A stretch of 9,746 nt of DNA from JACMJP01 sp046160675 (GTDB lineage Bacteria > Bacteroidota > Bacteroidia > Chitinophagales > BACL12). This document shows positions 6,331 through 9,746 of the stretch, in pieces. The position numbers and the translations under genes were made by a program. The DNA lies in contig JBJXHH010000165.1 of assembly GCA_046160675.1 (NCBI GenBank), forward strand, positions 1 through 9,746, given 5' to 3'. Every line of letters starts with the position of its first letter. The stretch's first letter is position 1. The notes under the pieces were generated by a model that did not search any database, was not told the DNA's origin, and saw only the letters and a program-made list of their open reading frames with translations.

Positions 6331-6669
6331 TGGCATCAAATAAGAAAAACAAAATAATCTCAGTTCAGTAAAACCATAAGAAATATTTAAGTACAGCCGA
6401 GCAGTACACTGCAATTATGTTCGTCAAAAAAACTAATTTTTCGTTCTACCGATTTTTGGGGAGATAGCGATTGACAATCTATTTTACTTCAGGTCTCCAA
6501 AGAAATAGCCTTTTACGTTGTTATTTATTGTCTCGTTTTTGGTAATAATTGTAAGATTTATTAGCCTCAAATTTCTCACAAATAATAAGATATATGTACG
6601 AATTCAATCCAAAACCTTCTTAATGTTATATATATTTTCAGCTCCTAATTAGGTATGATTACTGAAAAA

Positions 6670-6702
6670 CTTGTCAGGTAGAATCTTTAATTTGCTGACA
6701 AG
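6670..6702. repeat. Perfect 8-base inverted repeat
   Basis: CTTGTCAG (6670-6677) and CTGACAAG (6695-6702) are exact reverse complements separated by 17 bases. No T-run follows on either strand, so it is not a standard terminator. It could be an operator with half-sites about two and a half helical turns apart (centre to centre 25 bases), or a leader hairpin if transcription starts upstream. It is followed directly by a second small stem (6706-6720). Confidence 0.45.
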
Positions 6703-6705
6703 ATC

Positions 6706-6720
6706 CTGCACCTTTTGCAG
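6706..6720. repeat. Small stem-loop next to the 8-base inverted repeat
   Basis: CTGCA (6706-6710) pairs with TGCAG (6716-6720) around the loop CCTTT. The stem is only 5 bases and may be chance. It is listed because it sits three bases after another dyad and overlaps the possible -33 box at 6715-6717. Confidence 0.25.
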
Positions 6721-6747
6721 TCACAAAACAGGGTTAGCTCACATTTG
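6715..6747 (+). promoter_or_regulatory. Possible promoter of the T9SS esterase gene
   Basis: TTG at 6715-6717 and CACATTTG at 6740-6747 resemble a Bacteroidota -33/-7 pair (TTG, 22-base spacer, TAnnTTTG with one mismatch at its first base). It would give a leader of over 100 bases to the ATG at 6868. The match is imperfect and such motifs occur by chance in AT-rich DNA. Confidence 0.2.
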
Positions 6748-6867
6748 TACATACCACTTTATAATCCGCTTAAAAGTCTTTAATTCATTGAATTCAGCAG
6801 ATATAATGTCTGCAGCGTTGCAAACCTTAGAATTTCAAAAAGTATAACAACATTAAAACAATTTATT

Positions 6868-9726
6868 ATGCACTTCAAATGTTTCATCAGGGTAACACTT
6901 TATCTGCAATTCGTTCTTGTATTTCTTTTTCATTCTGTTCATGCGCAAACAGAAAGATATGGAAATACCGAGATATTTACTGATGAACAAATCCTAGTAA
7001 TGGAGGATTTGATCTATGGCAATGCTTTGAATACAACAGGTGTAAATCAAGACTTGCTGCTTGATCTTTATCTGCCTGATACTCTCTTGGATACAGAGAC
7101 AGCATTACCACTGGTGGTATTTGTCCATGGTGGTTCATTTAAAGGAGGCGATAAAGATTCTTATGACGATTATTGCCTTGAATTTGCCAAAAGAGGGTAT
7201 GCAGCTGCCACAATTAACTACCGGGTAGGATGGAATAAAGGAGCAGGATGTACAGGTGATCCGAACGATTTGAACAGGGCATTTTACAGGGCAGTACAAG
7301 ATACAAAGGCTGCATTGCGCTTCCTTACTTATTACAGTGAACAATATCATATAGATCCAGACAATATTTTTATTGGGGGCGAGAGTGCGGGCTCTGCTAC
7401 AATCCTGCATACGGCATTTGCGAATAATGAAGAACTAAAACCTCTCACATCTAACGTTTACTTAACCCTAGGTTCAATAGACAGTAGTGGCAATAGTTAT
7501 CCTGCAAATTATACCATCAAGGGATGCATGAACCGGAGTGGTGGGCTGTTTTCCGAAACTTTGATAGAAAATGAAGACTCAATACCTGTGATCTCATTTC
7601 ACGGTGTTAATGATCACACTGTTCCTATTGATACCGGTGCAATTTTCGGCTGTTACCAACCAGTATTTTTTAAAGAAGTATACGGTTCCTTAAACATAAA
7701 AAACCGGTTAGACTCTCTTGATTTTTCATATGAATTCAATTACATGCCTGGTGGAGATCATAAAGATTCTGTTTATCCTGCCGGTTATATTATAAACAGG
7801 ACATCCAAGTTTTTCCAAAACATACTCAATAATATACCGGTTCAATTATCTCAAGTATCAGCTATTCAATGCACTACTACGGTTATCCCGGAGTTTTCTT
7901 GCTCTGAATATACAGCTTCTAACATAACGCTTGAAACAAGCTATGGAGCGGAGCCCTATTACTACAGTACTGACATGATTAACTGGTCTGAGTTAAACAC
8001 ATATTCTGTTCAGCCGGGAGATCATACTTTTTATATAAAAGATGAATCAGGGATCATTCTCTCAAAAACCGTTACAGTAGAAGAAGAAGTTTTTTCGATA
8101 CCTGAAATAACCAGCAGTGGATTTGAAGAATCCTGTGCCGACGTAGCAACTTTTCTAACTGCTCCTGATGAAGCTATCTCTGTAGAGTGGTATTTGAACG
8201 GGAACCCATTGGGAGAAACAAATGATATATTGGATGCTACCCAAAATGGTGAGTACTCAGCTTCAATTGAAATAGAGCAGGGTTGTTTTATTCAGACAAA
8301 CAGTATCAACATTAATAAACATATAATAGAAACTCCTGTAATATTATTTGATGATAATATTCTACGCTGCGAAGGGGATGAAGTACTACTTTCTCTCAAT
8401 AACAGTTATGCAGCATATACATGGAGTAATGGAAGTGTTTCAGAAACACTAACATTAACCGCATCGGCCGAATCGGGAGAGTATAGTGTAATAGTGTATG
8501 ACTCATTTGGTTGTTCTGTAGAATCTGAAAAGGTTAATGTAGTTATTGAGAAAAAACCTGTCATAGAAATTGAAGCTAGTGTAACAGAGGTGTGCAATGG
8601 TGAAACAATAACTATTCATGCCCCAGAAGGTTTCACTACTTACAACTGGAACAACGGATGCACAGATCCATTTGTAATAGTGAGTGCTCCAAAATGGAGT
8701 GGGGACTATTTTGTGACTGTTACGAATGAAGCCGGATGTTCATCAACAAGTACTCCCATAATGGCGACAGTATTCGAAAACCCGGAAGCGAAGGTTACAA
8801 CTAATGATGCCCTGCATGCCTGTGCCGGTGATGTAATTACTTTAAATGCTGTTGGTGAATTATCATTCTTATGGAGTACTGGTGAAGTAACTACTTCAAT
8901 TGAAGTGACTGAACCTGGCGAATATTTTGTTGTAGCAACAGATGAAAACGGTTGTTCTTCAAAAAGCGAAAACCTTACAATTACAATTGACCCGTTGGCT
9001 CAAGTTTCTATTACTGCGGAAGGGTTGACAACTTTCTGTCCCGGCGGATCAGTTACTTTAACTGCGGAATATTTTGGTAATTCTGTACAATGGACAAGAA
9101 ACGGTTATGATATTCCAGGAGCAACAAATATTTCTTATGTAGCAACAAATTCGGCTGCTTATGCATGTACAGTGACCAATGATTGTGGCAAAGTAACTTC
9201 AGAAACAATTTATGTGGTTGTAGACAGAATAAGCAATACCAATGTTACTGCTTCCGGAACTTTATACCTTTGTCCCGAGCAAACAGTAACATTAACGGCG
9301 CCAATTGTTGAAGGGTATTCTTATCAATGGTATAAAGGCTCCTATATTTTGGAGGGTGAAAATTCTGCAACTTTTACGACCAGTACTGCAGGGACATATA
9401 AATGTTTATTAACAACAGCATCAGGGTGCACTAAGTACACTAAGCAAACAAGTGTTAGTGCATATTGTAAAGAGGGAATCGATGAACATGAAGTATCTGT
9501 TTATCCGAACCCAAACACGGGAGATTTTTATTACTCAATTTCAAACGGAGAATTGCCTGAATCTGTTAGAATTACAGATATTGCGGGAAATACAGTGTAT
9601 GCTTCTTTGCCGGATGGAAACAATATGCAAAACCATATTGAGCTTACTGGCGCAGCGGCAGGTATGTATTTTCTGACTATTGAATTTGAAGGTTCAATGC
9701 ACTTTGAAAAATTTGTTATTAAGTAA
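6868..9726 (+). CDS. Secreted alpha/beta-hydrolase esterase with Ig-like array and T9SS type A sorting domain
   Basis: The 952-residue protein has a signal peptide (1-26, ending V-H-A|Q-T). Residues about 35-325 form a carboxylesterase-like alpha/beta hydrolase: oxyanion motif H87-G-G89, nucleophile S173 in G-E-S-A-G (171-175), D249 in F-H-G-V-N-D-H, and H298 in G-G-D-H-K-D. The triad is complete, so it should be active. A linker module (about 330-405) precedes six Ig-like modules at roughly 410-485, 488-560, 563-636, 638-708, 710-787 and 790-866. Each module has a cysteine near its first strand (C423, C501, C576, C652, C724, C802), a central Trp, and one or more cysteines near its end. The last 75 or so residues are a T9SS sorting domain: Y879-P-N-P-N-T-G-D-F, I-T-D-I-A-G-N (902-908), G-A-A-A-G-M-Y-F-L, ending K-F-V-I-K. 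The protein should be released or anchored at the cell surface, probably acting on a polymer ester; the substrate is unknown. It stands alone, with no polysaccharide-utilisation genes beside it. Confidence 0.9.
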   Translation: MHFKCFIRVTLYLQFVLVFLFHSVHAQTERYGNTEIFTDEQILVMEDLIYGNALNTTGVNQDLLLDLYLPDTLLDTETALPLVVFVHGGSFKGGDKDSYDDYCLEFAKRGYAAATINYRVGWNKGAGCTGDPNDLNRAFYRAVQDTKAALRFLTYYSEQYHIDPDNIFIGGESAGSATILHTAFANNEELKPLTSNVYLTLGSIDSSGNSYPANYTIKGCMNRSGGLFSETLIENEDSIPVISFHGVNDHTVPIDTGAIFGCYQPVFFKEVYGSLNIKNRLDSLDFSYEFNYMPGGDHKDSVYPAGYIINRTSKFFQNILNNIPVQLSQVSAIQCTTTVIPEFSCSEYTASNITLETSYGAEPYYYSTDMINWSELNTYSVQPGDHTFYIKDESGIILSKTVTVEEEVFSIPEITSSGFEESCADVATFLTAPDEAISVEWYLNGNPLGETNDILDATQNGEYSASIEIEQGCFIQTNSININKHIIETPVILFDDNILRCEGDEVLLSLNNSYAAYTWSNGSVSETLTLTASAESGEYSVIVYDSFGCSVESEKVNVVIEKKPVIEIEASVTEVCNGETITIHAPEGFTTYNWNNGCTDPFVIVSAPKWSGDYFVTVTNEAGCSSTSTPIMATVFENPEAKVTTNDALHACAGDVITLNAVGELSFLWSTGEVTTSIEVTEPGEYFVVATDENGCSSKSENLTITIDPLAQVSITAEGLTTFCPGGSVTLTAEYFGNSVQWTRNGYDIPGATNISYVATNSAAYACTVTNDCGKVTSETIYVVVDRISNTNVTASGTLYLCPEQTVTLTAPIVEGYSYQWYKGSYILEGENSATFTTSTAGTYKCLLTTASGCTKYTKQTSVSAYCKEGIDEHEVSVYPNPNTGDFYYSISNGELPESVRITDIAGNTVYASLPDGNNMQNHIELTGAAAGMYFLTIEFEGSMHFEKFVIK

Positions 9727-9746
9727 AATCAATTTGCATTGTTGCT

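Larger units (their letters stand above)
6331..6867. other. 537-base non-coding region before the secreted esterase gene
   Basis: This AT-rich stretch holds no open frame with coding character, no tRNA-like fold and no similarity to either neighbour that I can see. It contains small dyads: GCAGT/ACTGC around 6401-6412, an 8-base inverted repeat at 6670-6702, a 5-base stem at 6706-6720, and GCAGA/TCTGC at 6797-6813. There is no convincing terminator after the epimerase gene. The long untranslated lead to the esterase ATG at 6868 leaves room for a regulated promoter. A small RNA or a short undetected peptide cannot be excluded from sequence alone. Confidence 0.6.

Noticed and set aside
6802..6807. 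TATAAT hexamer upstream of the esterase gene
   Set aside because: It matches the proteobacterial -10 box, but Bacteroidota use a different consensus, no matching -35 is present, and the hexamer is common in AT-rich DNA.
9452..9676. Plus-strand 74-codon frame inside the T9SS sorting domain
   Set aside because: It is an out-of-frame reading of a clearly conserved C-terminal domain.
1..9746. CRISPR array, tRNA/rRNA gene, insertion sequence or prophage
   Set aside because: No regularly spaced direct repeats, tRNA-like folds, rRNA segments, transposase or phage proteins, or terminal inverted repeats were seen on either strand.

Overview
The window reads as chromosomal DNA of a Bacteroidota (Bacteroidetes) bacterium, probably near the Chitinophagales/Sphingobacteriales. 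Three things point there: a type IX secretion (T9SS) sorting domain at the C-terminus of a large secreted esterase, a Crp/Fnr regulator ending in the L-S-R-I-R-K-K pattern common in this phylum, and AT-rich, low Shine-Dalgarno gene starts with a TAnnTTTG-type promoter candidate. No tRNA, rRNA, CRISPR, insertion sequence or phage gene was seen.

Layout. Positions 1-813 (+) hold the C-terminal three quarters or more of an isoaspartyl peptidase/L-asparaginase, cut by the window edge. Positions 880-3643 (+) hold four closely spaced genes: a secreted class C beta-lactamase-fold serine hydrolase, a Crp/Fnr-type regulator that starts at a non-ATG codon within a few bases of the hydrolase stop, a small outer-membrane beta-barrel-like protein, and a four-helix membrane protein. 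They may form one transcription unit. A hairpin with a U-tract (3665-3698) closes the operon arriving from the other strand.

Positions 5805-3720 (-) are a compact Fe-S cluster assembly operon, iscS-iscU-iscA: cysteine desulfurase, scaffold and A-type carrier. No iscR, hscBA or fdx lies beside it. The IscU still has the LPPVK chaperone-recognition motif, so the HscA/HscB-type partners, if present, must be elsewhere. Divergent from iscS is a methylmalonyl-CoA epimerase gene (5929-6330, +).

A 537-base non-coding stretch (6331-6867) with several small dyad elements precedes the last gene (6868-9726, +). It encodes a 952-residue exported protein: signal peptide, alpha/beta-hydrolase esterase domain with a full catalytic triad, an array of about six Ig-like modules each with its own cysteines, and a T9SS type A C-terminal sorting domain.

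Most of the window is ordinary metabolism and surface biology. The parts most worth a second look are the modular T9SS esterase, the hydrolase-regulator-OMP-membrane protein cluster, and the reduced isc operon. I saw no clear sign of a wholly new system.
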